Below, piece after piece: positions 1 to 15,510 of a stretch of DNA of 64,000 nt. Under the pieces are notes generated by a model, which worked only from the letters and a program-made list of their open reading frames with translations, had not been told where the DNA came from and made no database searches. A program made the translations under genes and the position numbers. The DNA comes from Bugula neritina (lineage: Eukaryota > Bryozoa > Gymnolaemata > Cheilostomatida > Bugulidae), in assembly GCA_964035545.1 (NCBI GenBank), contig OZ037767.1, positions 22,425,128-22,489,127 of the forward strand, read 5' to 3'. Every line of letters starts with the position of its first letter. Position 1 is the first letter of the stretch.

Positions 1-90
1 TGACACTAGTAGTATAGTACTGTGACACTAGTAGTATAGTACTGTGACACTAGTAGTATAGTACCGTGACACTATAATAGTATAGTACTT
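1..90. repeat. 22-bp minisatellite at window edge
   Basis: Four head-to-tail copies of a unit that begins TGACACTAGTAGTATAG. The first three differ at one position and the fourth is 24 bp and diverged. The array runs off the left edge, so its true length is unknown. It contains SpeI-type ACTAGT words also seen in the repeat at 1957-2092. Confidence 0.9.
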
Positions 91-512
91 ATAGCTTATT
101 ACTGGCACATTTAGCACACTTATAGCTTGGTTTTTGACATAGCCAGCATACATTTGCTGTATTTCAATCTATTTTAAGCCATTGCAGTTCTCATATATCT
201 TAGTTTTAAAGCTGCAGGACTGTCCATTTAGTTCTGGGCTTACTATATATACTAGCGTTGGTATTGGTAGTAAAATTCCAAGATTTAGAGGCCAACTCTT
301 TAACTGCATTCCCATTGCTTTGAATTGATCTGTACAGTTGTTTGTGCAGATAGATTTCTGGTTGCAGTCTGCATTAACTTATGGTTATGGCTTCATTCGA
401 TGCAACTGTTTTTAAACATCAAATAAACAAATGCATTAGATAATGCGAAGCAATAGAAATGCCCTCTATCTCTATCTATGTTATAGTATAACAGTGTGTA
501 GCTGAGTTCTCT
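91..512. other. Gene-free AT-rich stretch
   Basis: No frame of coding character and no recognisable RNA gene. A pyrimidine-rich run just before 513 could serve as a plus-strand 3' splice site for the open frame that follows. Confidence 0.5.
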
Positions 513-786
513 ATGTTCATAGAGAAGTTGTTGATGTCACCTCAGACATAGGACTAGGAGGAGGACTAGACGTTGGTGGTGTCACAGCTACAATTGATCC
601 TCTGCTAGATGGTCTCGGTGTAAGTGTCACTGCTGTAACAGATGTTGGTCTAGATGGAGGTTTGGGAGGAGGTCTAGACTCCGTCACAGCAGTTGATGTA
701 ACTGGCGTTGCTGGAACTGAGACTACTACTATTTCTTCTTCTTCTTCTTCCACGTCATCAACCATTTCTCCAGTTTTGTAGACCAT
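513..786 (+). CDS. Candidate terminal exon, open on both strands
   Basis: On the plus strand, an open frame without an initiating ATG follows a possible acceptor (TTCATAG, about 512) and ends at TAG 778-780. It reads as a Gly/Leu/Val/Thr-rich segment with two GLGGGLD repeats and a Ser/Thr-rich tail, and an AATAAA lies at 963-968. On the minus strand, an 89-codon frame starts with ATG at 786 and ends at 517. It encodes a run of seven acidic residues followed by Pro/Ser/Thr-rich sequence. Both cannot be assumed real. The plus reading resembles a low-complexity secreted or matrix-protein tail; the minus reading resembles a disordered PEST-like peptide. No homologue was recognised, and the frame may be fortuitous. 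Confidence 0.3.
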
Positions 787-1956
787 GCTTCAAACAGATG
801 TGCTAAGTATGTACCTTCGTTTTGTATAATGTTACTTTTCCAATTGAATAATGCTGTATATTTCACAAGTACTGTTGAGTTTTACTTCCACCCATTTATT
901 GAATACTATTTTTGTTTGTTGTAATGCACAAGGATACCAGTGTGGCATTGTTCAGTTTTTGAAATAAAAGGTATCATTAGGGGGAATACATATATTTCAC
1001 AGGTATAATGGCGAGATAACGTTTGTACTTTGTAGGCATGGTGTACATGGCTAGTAGTTTGGATTTTGGAAACACACTAACATAAACTTAGTGTAAAATA
1101 TTGTGCATGTCTATGATGGTTGTATATTACAGCTTTCAAACAGCAATCATTTTTAAAACATTTCTACTATATTTACATTTTAATCAAGGAATTTCATTTT
1201 TTCAATTGTTACTAAATTAAGCATCTTGCTACAAAGACTGCATATAAAACGTTTCACTTTGGTATAGCCTACTATATTGCAATTTTTATAATTTAGAAAA
1301 ACTCAGTGAAATGATTTTTATTTTAAGTATTATATATGAAATGCTTTTGTGAATTTATGAGAAACTTCCTATAAAACATATTATTAGTAATTATTTCAGC
1401 CCTAAGATTGTCAAGGGATAAGTATTATTTGGAGAAGTTAAATGTTTTGCTGCCGAGTATAAACAGTTAATTTAAAAATGAGAGCATAGAATGTAATATT
1501 ATAGCCCAAGTCTTATTATAACGCTCATAATACTAAGACTTGTACAATTCCGAGTTCTCAGAATTAGAAGTTAACTTTTGTATACAGATCTATGAAATGC
1601 TAATTTTCAAAGTATTTAACTTACATTGGTTGCCATGGTAACCATTGTAGGAGCCTAACTGTATAATTTTGTTGTTTTCAGTTGTTACAAAGAACGGAGA
1701 TACCAACTACCAAGGAGTCTGTTATGCATCCAAAAGTTGAAGTTTAAACAGTTTTTGTTATTAATTTAGTTACTTTGTAGCATGTTGTGTGTTAGTTATT
1801 AAAGGTTTTTATGGTAGTTGTATAAAATATGTTAGTGTGTAGCTGCTTAATGGATTATATTTGTATAATAAATATCGATTTAAAGTTGGGATTACTGGGG
1901 ACTTTCATAGCATCTTTCAGGTTGCATTCAGCATTACTGGAGACTTGAGTTAAAGT
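781..1956. other. Intergenic, no supported gene
   Basis: AT-rich DNA without a coding signature. It holds an AATAAA at 963-968, a perfect RFX-type palindrome at 1628-1643 and a short acceptor-plus-stop frame at 1682-1747 that is too weak to annotate. Confidence 0.5.
1628..1643. promoter_or_regulatory. Perfect RFX X-box palindrome
   Basis: GGTTGCCATGGTAACC is a perfect 16-bp palindrome that contains the full RFX-family X-box (GTTGCC-AT-GGTAAC). RFX factors bind such sites in promoters of ciliary genes across animals. No gene start could be placed beside it, so a regulatory role is only an inference. Confidence 0.45.
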
Positions 1957-2092
1957 TACTAGTACTAGTACTAGCACTAGTACTAGTACTAATACCAGCA
2001 CTAGTACTAGTATTAGTACTAGTACTGGTACTAGTAGCAATAGCAGTACTGGTAGTGGAGCTGGTAATAGTACCAATGCTGGAGCTAGGTAT
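1957..2092. repeat. Degenerate ACTAGT hexanucleotide repeat
   Basis: About 20 imperfect copies of a 6-bp unit (ACTAGT, ACTGGT, AGCACT variants). The minus-strand Leu/Val-rich open frame through this region comes from the repeat and is not a gene. Confidence 0.85.
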
Positions 2093-3838
2093 TGATATTG
2101 CAGGATGCATGCAATATAGCCGCTAGCCATGACTTCATTCCAACATTGCTGAATAAAACGCACAAGTTGATATGGCAACTAATAGCACTTACAGCAAACT
2201 TGTACTTTATACGCTAGGTTTAACTATATATATGATACTAAACTATTTATTCAGCAACTAAAGTCGATGTAATGATGAAATTTAATGCAAGACTTTAAAG
2301 TACAAATGAAGCAATTTATATAATGGTTGGTGTGCACTACAAAAATGAAAATTGAAGTAATTCTAGTATTCAGTAGATGCTATAAAATTCAAATAACACC
2401 CGTTACTAAAATAATTAATAATGTTGAACCACAGCTGTATAATACTGGTACTACCATGTTACTAATTGCATATAATTATTCGTATTTAGTTATCTTGGTT
2501 GAAGGAATTGTGAAGATTAGTGCATTTCAAGTAAATTGGGTTTTGAGTCGCAGATTAAGGGAACACAAAGTTACCTAATCAATAGTGATTTCTAAAGTTG
2601 TCTTTGTTGTATAGAGTGTAATAGATTCTATTAAATTAAATTAGAATAACAAAGGGTTGAGATTTATAAGGTAAAAATAGTACAAGTTGCTTATTACTGT
2701 ACAGCTCATTCACCCTCTACAAAGGATTGTCACATCTGCATTGTGTTTACTAACTATTAAATTACTTTCATAGTTGAAAAATATAATTGCTAGCTCAATA
2801 GTTTTCATCATTTTTAATTAAACTGCACAACTTTCAAGCATATATAAGCATGATTTTCACTGCAACTACTCAATAACATGTGGTTATTACATTATAATAA
2901 TTTTAGGTATTCGAAATTATAACTATTGCAAAACTTAATAATATAATCAACGATAAACTAATAACAGTTTTTGTATTTGTTCTGTAGCATTGACAAGTTA
3001 GATAACTATCAACTGAAAGAAAGGTTTTTAAAGTAAAATATTCTAGAAAACAAAAATTGTCCTCTCATTTTTTCGAGAAAATTTACCTTTCAATAATACA
3101 ATTCAGTTCTTGCATTTTGAGTCTCTAAAAATCTACAGGTAGTTTTTTTATGAACTGCAAAACTAAATTCATTTCCTTGCGTCAAGTTACCTTACGAAAT
3201 GCAGTGTTTCTAATTGGTAATACGTTTTCAGCTATGAGAAATGACATATGGTGACAGCAGTGAGAATTATGCTGCCATGACGTTACCTATCACTTGTTGT
3301 GGCTATTCATCCTGAGCAGGTTATGGGGGCAGCAATGAAGATAAATAGAATGAGAAGCTATAAAGTTTATAGTTGAAGCAGAGGATTTTGAGAATACCTG
3401 CAGGAAATGCTTACTTGTTATATAATATAGTTTCTCAGCCCATAGAGTTTATCAGTCATCAATATAAAGCATTTTTATTTTACTTATATTATGTGCAAAA
3501 TATTCAGAAGAACCAAACTCTTTAATTTATTTAGAACTTCATCAACAACTGAGAAATAAAATAAAAAACAACAAAAGAATATCATACATTTTACATACAC
3601 ATGCTAGTTACAATTATTAGCCCTAACTTTTGTTTCAAAGTTAGCAATATAATTGACCATGACCAAAATGCCATAGAGATCATTCCTATCACCATGACCA
3701 TAAGTTTTTCTTTTTTTAAAAGTTTGCATTACAGATGTGTGCTCATGTATATATCAATTTAAAGTAAATCTAGAACCTTATCATTCTTTAGTCAAGATAA
3801 CATTCTCTGCTTTTGCAGACTAATAGTATACAACAATA
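2093..3838. other. Intergenic, nothing recognised
   Basis: AT-rich sequence. The short open frame at 2327-2578 has no recognisable domain, no conserved composition and no splice context. Confidence 0.5.
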
Positions 3839-4382
3839 GGTGTCATCCCAGATAGGCACTTCCCAGTTAGACCCTAGGTTTAATTCCCACTTAGATGCTT
3901 CCCACATGGACTGTTTCACAGTTACACAATATTTATTTATTTTGGCACAATATATATTTTATGGGCAACTTACTTGAATATTATTGAAATATAGGCCTAT
4001 GTATATTTAAATGAACTTGGATCAATTGTTTGTTATCTAGCACATGAACAAATTCCTGAGATCTGCATTAACTTATTAACTTTGCATATTCTATACTTCT
4101 TGCTGTTTGAAAAAATATTTCTATAATAAGTATTCATTAAAAATAATGTTTATACTTAATTTATTACTGTTTTTTACCCCACTCAATCTGTGAAAAGTGG
4201 ACTATTATTCCAAATATTTTATACTAGCTATTATAGCTATTAGCATATTAGCTATTTAGCAATTAATACAACAGTTATATAGGTATATACATAATTATGG
4301 TACCAAAATAAAAATAGCGTGGAACTGGGAAGCGTCCAAGTGGGAAGCGGCTAACTGGGAGGTGTCTATCTGGGATGAAACC
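3839..4382. mobile_element. MITE-like element with long TIRs and TA flanks
   Basis: The ends are inverted repeats. The left end reads GGTGTCATCCCAGATAG and the right end, on the other strand, reads GGTTTCATCCCAGATAG. Similarity continues inward for about 60-70 bp through reiterated CTTCCCA(C/G)TT words. A TA dinucleotide sits immediately outside both ends (3837-3838 and 4383-4384), as expected for a TA target duplication of the Tc1/mariner superfamily. The 544-bp body is AT-rich and has no transposase frame, so the element is non-autonomous. Confidence 0.65.
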
Positions 4383-8689
<4,307 letters not shown>

Positions 8690-8880
8690 GCCAGCAGCTC
8701 CTGTGGTGCAATATCTGCAATTGGTAAGTGCGTGCTTGCTTGCAAGCCGGAGATCTGTGGTTTGAATCCCAGTGAGAGCAAAATTATTTTGTGAGCTATT
8801 TCAGCCTTAAGTGAAGTGTAGTAGAACTTCGAGAGGGTAAAGTGTCCAGGGGAGCCTGAATACTGAAGGAGTAGTAGATA
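8690..8880 (+). mobile_element. tRNA-derived SINE-like repeat, copy 1
   Basis: A tRNA-like head (about 8696-8780) has an A-box-like GTGGTGCAA and a B-box-like GGTTTGAATCC. It is followed by an unrelated tail with GCAAAATTATTTT. The core CTTGCTTGCAAGC and the following CAGTGAG-GCAAAA segment match the copy at 8934-9060. The D-arm region carries extra bases and the cloverleaf does not close, so it is not a functional tRNA. A tRNA-derived SINE or tRNA-pseudogene lineage is the best reading. Confidence 0.5.
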
Positions 8881-8933
8881 GGCCAATGGAGTTCAGAAAA
8901 CTGGGTGAGATGTAGTGTTGTGTTCACCCAGTG

Positions 8934-9060
8934 GTCCCCGTGGTGTAATGGTTAGCATACTTGCTTGCAAGCTGAAGGTCTCGGATTCGAATTTCAGTGA
9001 GGGCAAAACTATTTTACAGTAGACTTCACAAAAATATGCCTCGTTTGCTTTAGGATGACA
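8934..9060 (+). mobile_element. tRNA-derived SINE-like repeat, copy 2
   Basis: The head at 8934-9005 keeps a good A box (TGGTGTAATGG), a B-box relic (GGATTCGAATTTC) and an acceptor stem with one mismatch. The loop CTTGCAA would carry a TGC (alanine) anticodon. The anticodon stem does not pair and the T stem is decayed, which argues against a working tRNA. The tail GCAAAACTATTTT matches copy 1, so both belong to one dispersed family. Confidence 0.5.
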
Positions 9061-10028
9061 AGCAAAATATGTTGCTGATTTGAATATGCTAGACAATGAT
9101 TAGATATAAAAAAAAGGTAGTTTTTTAAGAATAATGCCACATCTAAAAGAAGTTGAATGTTAATAATATATTATTAAAGCTAGAGCTGCATATTATCATA
9201 TGCTATGTATTAAGTATGTATTGGGCTAAACTCTACAGCCTACTATATCACATATTGTTATTATGGTACACCTTGATGTGGCTCTGTCTTGTTTTAGCAG
9301 TCTGTGTAAATTATAATAATATTTTATAACTTATTTCCGTTGCTACAGGTAGTGTAGGCTATTTGTATTCTGATACATTTGATCTAAAATTATTAACCTT
9401 TCAGGAGACAGTAAAAAACATGATACGTTGGCAATAACCAAACTCAGCATCTGTAGTTGTATAGCTCACTTATTGTATTTTGATTTATTTGACGAAATCA
9501 TTTTTCTAAAAACGTAGTTGGACTATGATAATATAAAGTGTGTTAAGTGTGATACAAGTAAAGGCATGTATTAAACGTAATGCAAAAATTGGTTTTGTTG
9601 AAGCAAAAAATTTAAATGGCAGCAGCTATGAATACTAAAAGTATAAGTTACTTTGTAATTGCATGATGCAAAGTTAAAGCCTTAATAAAACATCTAGTTG
9701 AAGATAAAGCTGATCTTGATTAATGGTGCAAGTCCGATCTAATGCGTAACAGATCTTTTAGAATGCCAGTGCTGTTGCGAGAAAATAAATTATTGAAGCC
9801 AACCTTAAGCATTCATAAATCTATATTATTAATCTTTGCGTATGTATTAAGAATACCATTGGATTATCTCCTATTTGAAATATCTAAAAGGACTAAAATA
9901 ATCAAGAAAAGATTATGCTGATTACTAGATGACGAAAGCAGCTGTCACTGGAAATCATTGGGGATGGCGGAGGGTCTTTTCAAACCATTACAGAGCATTA
10001 AGGTTAGATAAGCCACTAAATCTGTTGG
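9061..10028. other. Intergenic upstream of secreted-protein gene
   Basis: AT-rich DNA with no coding frame. It probably contains the distal promoter of the gene whose TATA box lies at 10029. Confidence 0.5.
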
Positions 10029-10036
10029 TATAAAAG
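10029..10036 (+). promoter_or_regulatory. TATA box of secreted-protein gene
   Basis: TATAAAAG in a GC-richer context (GGTATAAAAGGGG). Transcription would start near 10060. A donor AAA|GTAAGT at 10116/10117 and an acceptor CTGTTTGTAG ending at 10260 define a short intron in the 5' leader, eight bases before the ATG. Confidence 0.75.
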
Positions 10037-10268
10037 GGGAAACAGATTGGCCTGAAATCAGATTTAGCTGAAACAGTGACAAGTTTGGACTCTTTGTCTA
10101 GTCATTGTCATATAAAGTAAGTAAAATTTGGTAATGACAAGTATTTTAGTGTTGTACAGTTACTTTTACTTGATTGTGTATATTTAGGCATAATTATTTA
10201 GGTTTGGTGCACATGTAAGAACTGAATGTGGAGCATCATAATGTAATCAACTGTTTGTAGATCTCAAC

Positions 10269-11003
10269 ATGAAGACCTCCGTGCTGGTACTGCCACTTCT
10301 TGTGGGAGTAACAATGTTCTCTGGCTCCGAGGGTTTCCTCGGTAGTCTTTTTAACTTAGGTGGTGGGAATGGAAAAATGAGCACTGGTGGGCTTCCAGGC
10401 GACCTACTCAATAATTTTCTTCGTGGACCTACCAACCCTCCACTTCCTCCACCTACTAGGCCACGCCCAGTACCAACTCCAGCTCCTCTACCACCAGCAC
10501 CTGTAATGCGTCCTACTAGAGGAGGGGGAGGATTCAATCGGAGAAGACCTCAACGGCCCCAGGGTAGAATGTCCAGAGGAGGAAACAAAGGACACCATGG
10601 AAGTCGCTATGGAAATGGCTACAACAACCACGGTAATCAACACTACAGACCAGTTGCAAAGAAACCATCCTACCCTACCTACCACAAACCAGGACATAAT
10701 TCTTATAATGACTGCTATAACTGCAAGTAAGTAAAAAAAGATTATTATTTTTCTTATCAAGCATATAACTAATTGACTGCCAATATTTAAAACAACATTT
10801 AAATTATTATTAAACCAATCTATGTAAATTGTAGGACTACACCAAAGGCAGTCCCTGTAACACCAGCACCAACAACGGCAGAAACAGCAGGACCAACCAC
10901 TACCAGTTCATCTTCTACCAGTACTAGCACTACTACTACATCAACCACATCTACTACTTCTACTTCCACTACTACTGGTGCTCCAATTATAATACAGGGG
11001 TAA
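10269..11003 (+). CDS. Small secreted Gly/Pro/Arg-rich protein with mucin-like tail
   Basis: Coding exons 10269-10726 and 10835-11003, joined in phase 2, give 208 residues. Residues 1-22 form a signal peptide (MKTS start, Leu/Val core, small residues before the cleavage site). Next come a Gly/Leu-rich segment, a Pro/Arg-rich segment, and an Asn/His/Tyr/Gly/Lys-rich basic segment. The only two cysteines lie in CYNC (149-152), where the exons meet. The second exon encodes almost only Thr, Ser, Pro and Ala, a likely O-glycosylated stalk. TATA box, leader intron, signal peptide, phase-consistent intron and AATAAA (11328-11333) together make a convincing gene. No family was recognised. A role in extracellular matrix, mucus or biomineral is possible from composition only; taxonomically restricted secreted genes often look like this. 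Confidence 0.75.
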
Positions 11004-11986
11004 TCAGCAAGCCAATCAGGTGTACTGTAACATTTAGTTGTTACTGCTTTCATCAGCCTGCGCATGTACTCATTAAAATATTTGTAAAGATTATCTTGTT
11101 AGCATAGACAGGGGACAGCCTTAGTTAAGAAGTTCACTAATGGCAGCTTCAATCTACCTAACCTTTTAATCTGTACATCAAACATATTTCTGTGTGTCAA
11201 TTATTAATTTATACAAATTAATATGACAGTGACATATTTTAAAAATTATAATTTTTTTATTGGTTTGGTTTGAAATGAAGTATACATCAAATAATTATTT
11301 ATATATTTACCATTTTTTAATTTTAACAATAAAATGTTAAAAAAAACTTTTTTATACCATTAAAATTCTTTAGAACTCTGGTAGTGGCTTTTTACATTAT
11401 CCAGACAAACTTATTAGTAAGAGACACAGCTCAGTTTTCATTAGCAAGATAGCAAAACAATCGCAGTTAAAAGTATTTCAGGGAGAGGCTTAAATGTTGT
11501 AAAAAAATCACTGGGCATTCAATTAAATCAAAATCAGCATTTTAATCTACAGTCAAAAGAAATTGACCAGTATGACCAGTGGACATCTTGATTCTTTGCT
11601 TACAACAGCAACGTAACAAAGCCTAAATTACATTCATTGCTTACAAAACCATAGCTACAACATATTTTTCAATAATATAAAGGCATAGCAACTGCAGTAT
11701 TTCAATACATATTTCATAATAATATTATAGCGGAAAGAGCAGGTTAAGCTTATAGTAGCTTAGCTGGGCTAAAACATCAAGCATTATTCTAGAGGAAAAA
11801 TATCAACTTTTGAAAATTTATGAACATACTGCATGCTAAACGTAGCAGCCTCTAATAGCAAGCTAGCGTGTTTTCAACAGTTTTGATGTCTATGAAGTAT
11901 AATAATTGACAAATAGCCATATATGAATATAGCCCTTACAACTTGTACATGGTTCATTCTTATATCAATAAGATTGTTTAGAATGG
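11004..11986. other. 3' region of secreted-protein gene and intergenic DNA
   Basis: AATAAA at 11328-11333 is the likely plus-strand polyadenylation signal. The rest is AT-rich and without coding character. Confidence 0.5.
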
Positions 11987-12131
11987 TTCTATAAGCAGCT
12001 CCAAGATGGAGGTTAATGGGTGCAGTAGTTTAAGGTTCTCAAGTTGGAGTGTAAATTGGATCCTCAACTCCAAACTCAAGAATCTCAAACTAGCGCACTT
12101 AATTACCCCCAACTCGAAGCCGCTTATAGAA
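11987..12131. mobile_element. Foldback MITE, copy 1
   Basis: The 145-bp element begins TTCTATAAGCAGCT and ends with the complement of TTCTATAAGCGGCTTC. The two halves can pair with each other along most of their length, so it is a hairpin-type element. A related copy lies at 62582-62725. Target duplications are unclear. No coding capacity. Confidence 0.6.
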
Positions 12132-12343
12132 TGATTGAGTTTTTATGAAAAGCCTTTAAATCACCCTTATTTTATCTAAACGCCACATTAATATTGCTTT
12201 TGCTAATAAGCCTGGCCAGTAAATGTCTTGTCAAACTAGCTACGAACTAAGCTATTTTCTAAGATGTATATTTACTTTATTTTAAAGCCTGGCATAAAAA
12301 TGTGCCACGGATTATCATAAGACAGCTGGCTTAAGTACCAATC

Positions 12344-12349
12344 TTTATT
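12344..12349 (-). terminator. Poly(A) signal for CHAF1B
   Basis: AATAAA on the minus strand, about 185 bases after the CHAF1B stop codon. A second AATAAA follows at 12276-12281. Confidence 0.5.
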
Positions 12350-12531
12350 TTCGCTAGCTTTTAATGTAAAAAATGCAAGTGCTACATTAACTAGAATCAG
12401 TTTACTCTGCTAACTACAAAAATATACCAAGCTTTAGCAAAAGTTAGGCATAATTGTAAAAAAGTAGACTTGATAAAAACAGTGTTTTAAAAAAAGCTCA
12501 TTATTTCATTATAACTTTCTTAGCAGATAGC

Positions 12532-15450
12532 TCAAAAAGCTTCTAACTCTCCCTTTTCACCGATTGTATTTGTATTAGAGTTAGCAGCGCTGTCAACAGT
12601 ATCCATGGCAACACTGTCAACAGTAGTCATTGCAACACTGTCATCAGTAGTATTTATGGTGTCAGTATTAGTTATAATCATACTATCAGTGTTGGAAATA
12701 GTGTTAGTGGTAGTTTTCAAAGTGCCAGTCTTTGTGACAGTCCCGCCCTGTGACCCATCCATTTCCCTGTACAATTGGCCAAGATTGTCCGCATCCAGTG
12801 TCACTATTGTACAGAACCCATCTATAGATGACACAATCAAATACCTCCCATCTTTAGACCTGAACCATAAATATATAATGAACTAAAAAACTGGTCAAAA
12901 TGAAAAAAATATTTCTGCTCACAGCACTGGAGGCTGAATAAATGAGCCATGTGGAGCACAATCTGAAAAACCCCTCACTTACTGCCTGCATATGTTTTTT
13001 CCTTGGTTGGTTCATATATGAAAGATGAATTTTTATAATTTAAGAGCTACGAAAACAAAAAAAACTTTAAAAAGTATGAACATGCACCATAACCTCTCAG
13101 CAAAGAGTTGAAATATTTGTTTATATTTTGTATTTGCAACACCTCTTTAGTTTTACGCACAGAAACAGATATATTGGCAGCTAAAATTCTATAAATGGGT
13201 GCACTAAATAAAGTGACCCAAATATAGCTCACCAGGCAATGTCTGTGAGCTGTTCGTAATGAATGGAGTTGATACAAGCAAAAGGGGCACGTTGTTGAGT
13301 GTCATAGAGTAAGATGTTATCTAGCGTAGCCACAGCGTACAGCATACGGTAAGGGAGTCTACAAACAGCACCCAATAGTCTGCTATACACAAAAATATAA
13401 CCATCAAGGGCATCTTTAAAATATTATATGAATTCAGTAAAAACAGTACTTTTGAGCAAAATAAGCTTTTCTAAAATGTTTTCGCAATTCATCATGCAAG
13501 GAGCAAATTGATTGGATTCATCATGTAAAGGAAAACTTGATTAGGCAAACCTGAAGAGAGAAGTAGAGCTTTCCCTTAATTTGAATATTTGAGGACAGAA
13601 TCGAACAGCAATGGCAGGAGACTTCCCCGTTGGAAGGCAGAGAACTGGACTGAAAATGTAGACAGTTATAAGGACTGTTATTAGACTACAATCAATAGCT
13701 AGCTACAGCTCCACTTACAACCACACAGTGTGGAGCATCTCACCTGTCAACAACCTGGAAGATAATCTCAAAAACAAGTAAACAATAAAACATAACTGGA
13801 TAAATCTTGTAAATTCATAGCAGCAAGCAAAGATAAAACCACCAACAACTTTTCATTAACAGATTGTAAATAGGTGAAAATTTGCATTAGTTTGAAAAAT
13901 AAACTTAAAAGAACATAAACTGCATTAATAATCAATTCATCAGCATTTCTGCTCTATGGAATATTTTAGGTTTTCAACAGCTAACAGCTTTTAATGAGCC
14001 AGTGCATTTTTACATTAAATAGAAGCAAGAACAAAAACCAGAGGCTACAGGGCTGGCTGGCTAAAGGGCGTGGTGGAAGACATAGATGACCCGGTTGTTA
14101 GCTGTACCTGCTGCTACAACCTGAGATGGCTCCAACTGGTATTTAACTGCACCACTAATTCCTCCTAATCCAACAATATTTTATTTAATCTTCTAGATTT
14201 TAGATTGATCTCCTATTCCATTAATGTGTACATTAATCCTAACATTATCCTCTGGGTGTACTGAGAAATTTCTTTTATTTTTTACTCCTAGTAATTTTAT
14301 GCTGTCTAGTGGGGCAGAGAAAAAGCTCATATATCTTTCTACAGTAATTTGTCTCTATTCCATTAAAAGAAAATAGTTTTCATGGAAAGCAGATATAATT
14401 CAAGCAGAAGATCTTAGTACAGCATATCCATTCTGGTTAAAACATTTTATTAAACAGCCCTTGCTTTTGGTAAAATAATGCTTGCTATACATTATTTCTA
14501 AATTAGAAATGCTTTAAAGTCTTTACCTGTATAGCAACACTAGAACTAAAGTTTAATCATTTTCTTTACATTAGATCCATAACCAAGTATAACATGGAAC
14601 TGTGCAAGGCTGTAACATCAACCAATACTTTCATTCTTAAATTAAGGAGTTGTCTTCACTAATTGCTAAACTAGATGTTAGAGAGCAACACAAATCCCAG
14701 ATTCTACTATGGGTGTGAAGGAGATTCTAATTTAGGTTACTGCATGTTAAGATACACTCTCCTAAAATTGAAATTCTATGTTTAATTTTGTGTGCTTACG
14801 CAGATTCCATAAGGAATTGTCAAACCAATGACATCATTCTAGCTCTGCAGTTCGAGCTTTAACTATTTTTATTTTTTAACATAAACAAACAATGTCTATA
14901 ATGTCTGAGATCGGCAGAACTGATAAACATATGGTAAACAATGTGTTTTCATTCCCACAGCACTTTTAAATAAATACTTGGACCAAACCATTTTCTGAGC
15001 CAGAAGCATTACAACTTCAATTGCAAAGCTCCTTAATAACCTGCTATATTGAAGAGTCCCTCACAAGGTACATTATTTAATTATTCCCAGAACTGTTGAA
15101 TATCTGCTACATACAACTTCAGGGTAGTATGCCCAAACATATTGGTTCTATAATAGATTTTGTTCATACACATCTCCAGTGTCTGAGGCACTATAGAACT
15201 GATACTTATTAATACTGATTTTCATTCCTAGCTATTCATTGCTCTTGCAGCACTCAGATTCATCATTAAATTGGCTTAAATGTTTAAAACACAGGCTATA
15301 CATGCTGGGAAATGAGAAAAATGAAACTACCCCCCCCCCCCTCCTATAAGTGTTAAGAGTCAGTTGACAATAATTAGTATCAGTTCTATAAAATAATAAC
15401 CTCATCAGCAAGTGAGCATTATCCCGAACTAACTCAAGACATATATATAC

Positions 15451-15510
<60 letters not shown>

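Noticed and set aside
1682-1747. Short terminal-exon-like frame after a good acceptor (TTGTTTTCAG) with ATTAAA downstream
   Set aside because: Only 21 codons, no recognisable upstream partner exon, and chance acceptors are common in this AT/T-rich DNA.
1855-2178. 107-codon Leu/Val-rich minus-strand frame
   Set aside because: Its core is the ACTAGT hexanucleotide repeat, and there is no flanking splice or domain support.
8934-9005. Functional tRNA-Ala(TGC) gene
   Set aside because: The anticodon stem does not pair, the T stem is decayed, and a related copy shares sequence beyond the tRNA part, so a SINE or pseudogene is more likely.
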